DNA from: Solirubrobacterales bacterium
GTDB taxonomy: Bacteria; Actinomycetota; Thermoleophilia; Solirubrobacterales; Solirubrobacteraceae
DNA: 37,654 nucleotides
Assembly: GCA_019244745.1 (NCBI GenBank)
Contig: JAFASF010000183.1
Span: 1-37,654, forward strand
Direction: 5' to 3'
Shown here: positions 37,465-37,654 of the stretch, piece after piece
Position numbering within the stretch: position 1 is the stretch's first letter
How the letters are laid out: every line of letters begins with the position of its first letter
Made by a program: the position numbers and the translations under genes
Notes under the pieces: generated by a model
What the model was told of the DNA's origin: nothing
Databases searched by the model: none
The model's input: only the letters and a program-made list of their open reading frames with translations

Positions 37465-37654
37465 GTGCGTCAGTCCCTGATCGGTCTGGCCGCGGCGACC
37501 GACAGCACGACCCGCGAGTTCTCAGGACGCCTGGGGCTGCTCAGCGGGCTCGAGGCGCTGCTGCCCAGCGCTGCCGATGATCCGCACAACGGCGAGCTCG
37601 CCGGTTTCGAGCAACTCAGAAAATACAGGGATCTGTATGGGGATGCCCCCGTTG
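37465..37654 (+). CDS. possible gene running off the window end, unknown
   Basis: From GTG 37465 a plus-strand frame runs open to the end with coding-like composition: S-L-I-G-L-A-A-A-T-D-S-T, G-R-L-G-L-L-S-G-L-E-A-L-L-P, E-L-A-G-F-E-Q-L-R-K-Y-R-D-L-Y-G. It looks helical and acidic. I do not recognise a family, the true start may be further upstream, and only 63 residues are visible. Confidence 0.3.
   Translation, partial: MRQSLIGLAAATDSTTREFSGRLGLLSGLEALLPSAADDPHNGELAGFEQLRKYRDLYGDAPV

Noticed and set aside
1-37654. tRNA, rRNA, CRISPR arrays, IS elements and att sites
   Set aside because: No tRNA T-arm or cloverleaf, no rRNA motif, no spaced repeat array, and no transposase or integrase motif found by eye on either strand.

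Overview
This window is about 37.7 kb of high-GC DNA. Its genes fit a free-living Actinomycetota member: a NarL-type two-component system with a LolD/FtsX ABC transporter, an RsbR-S-T-X stressosome set, a MarR-controlled DrrAB-like exporter, an AmmeMemoRadiSam radical SAM enzyme, and small YtxH-like and Rho_N proteins. Many starts are GTG and overlaps of the ATGA/GTGA kind are common. A deep lineage such as Thermoleophilia is plausible but I cannot prove it. I see no tRNA, rRNA, CRISPR array, insertion sequence or phage gene.

Layout. 122-3596 (minus): an operon of two tandem-domain YbjQ-like proteins, an SMP-30 lactonase and a membrane protein, closed by a hairpin. 3715-3957: a glycosyltransferase tail remnant. 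3924-9272: a response regulator and histidine kinase (minus) facing an ABC ATPase and FtsX permease (plus), with two perfect 16-bp palindromes between them. 9319-13961: an isoprenylcysteine methyltransferase-like protein, AmrS, a secreted protein, a 5-formyl-THF cyclo-ligase-like protein, a VOC protein with a possible pseudoknot upstream, and a DUF1801 protein. 13943-18261: a methyltransferase, two ABC-2 permeases and their ATPase (minus), divergent from a MarR gene. 18408-23981: OsmC, an MFS exporter, a GNAT enzyme, a MOSC protein and a PLP dehydratase. 24092-26742: a frameshifted, internally duplicated pentapeptide-repeat protein and an alpha/beta hydrolase.

27073-33515 is the most unusual part. 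A minus-strand group (Rho_N coiled coil, an 83-residue protein, a YtxH-like protein, a fragment resembling the GvpA/GvpJ beta-hairpin, and a truncated FVD-motif protein) diverges from a TetR gene. The TetR gene runs into a complete stressosome set: RsbR with a 14-residue repeat tail, RsbS, RsbT, an RsbX-like phosphatase, and an RsbU-N/GAF protein without an output domain. A TetR-type palindrome sits between the two arms. I infer one locus tying a stress-sensing complex to envelope or gas-vesicle-like accessory proteins.

33734-37654: a methyltransferase, a winged-helix regulator with a membrane protein, a metallo-beta-lactamase-fold hydrolase, an ECF sigma-factor tail remnant, and a possible gene running off the end.
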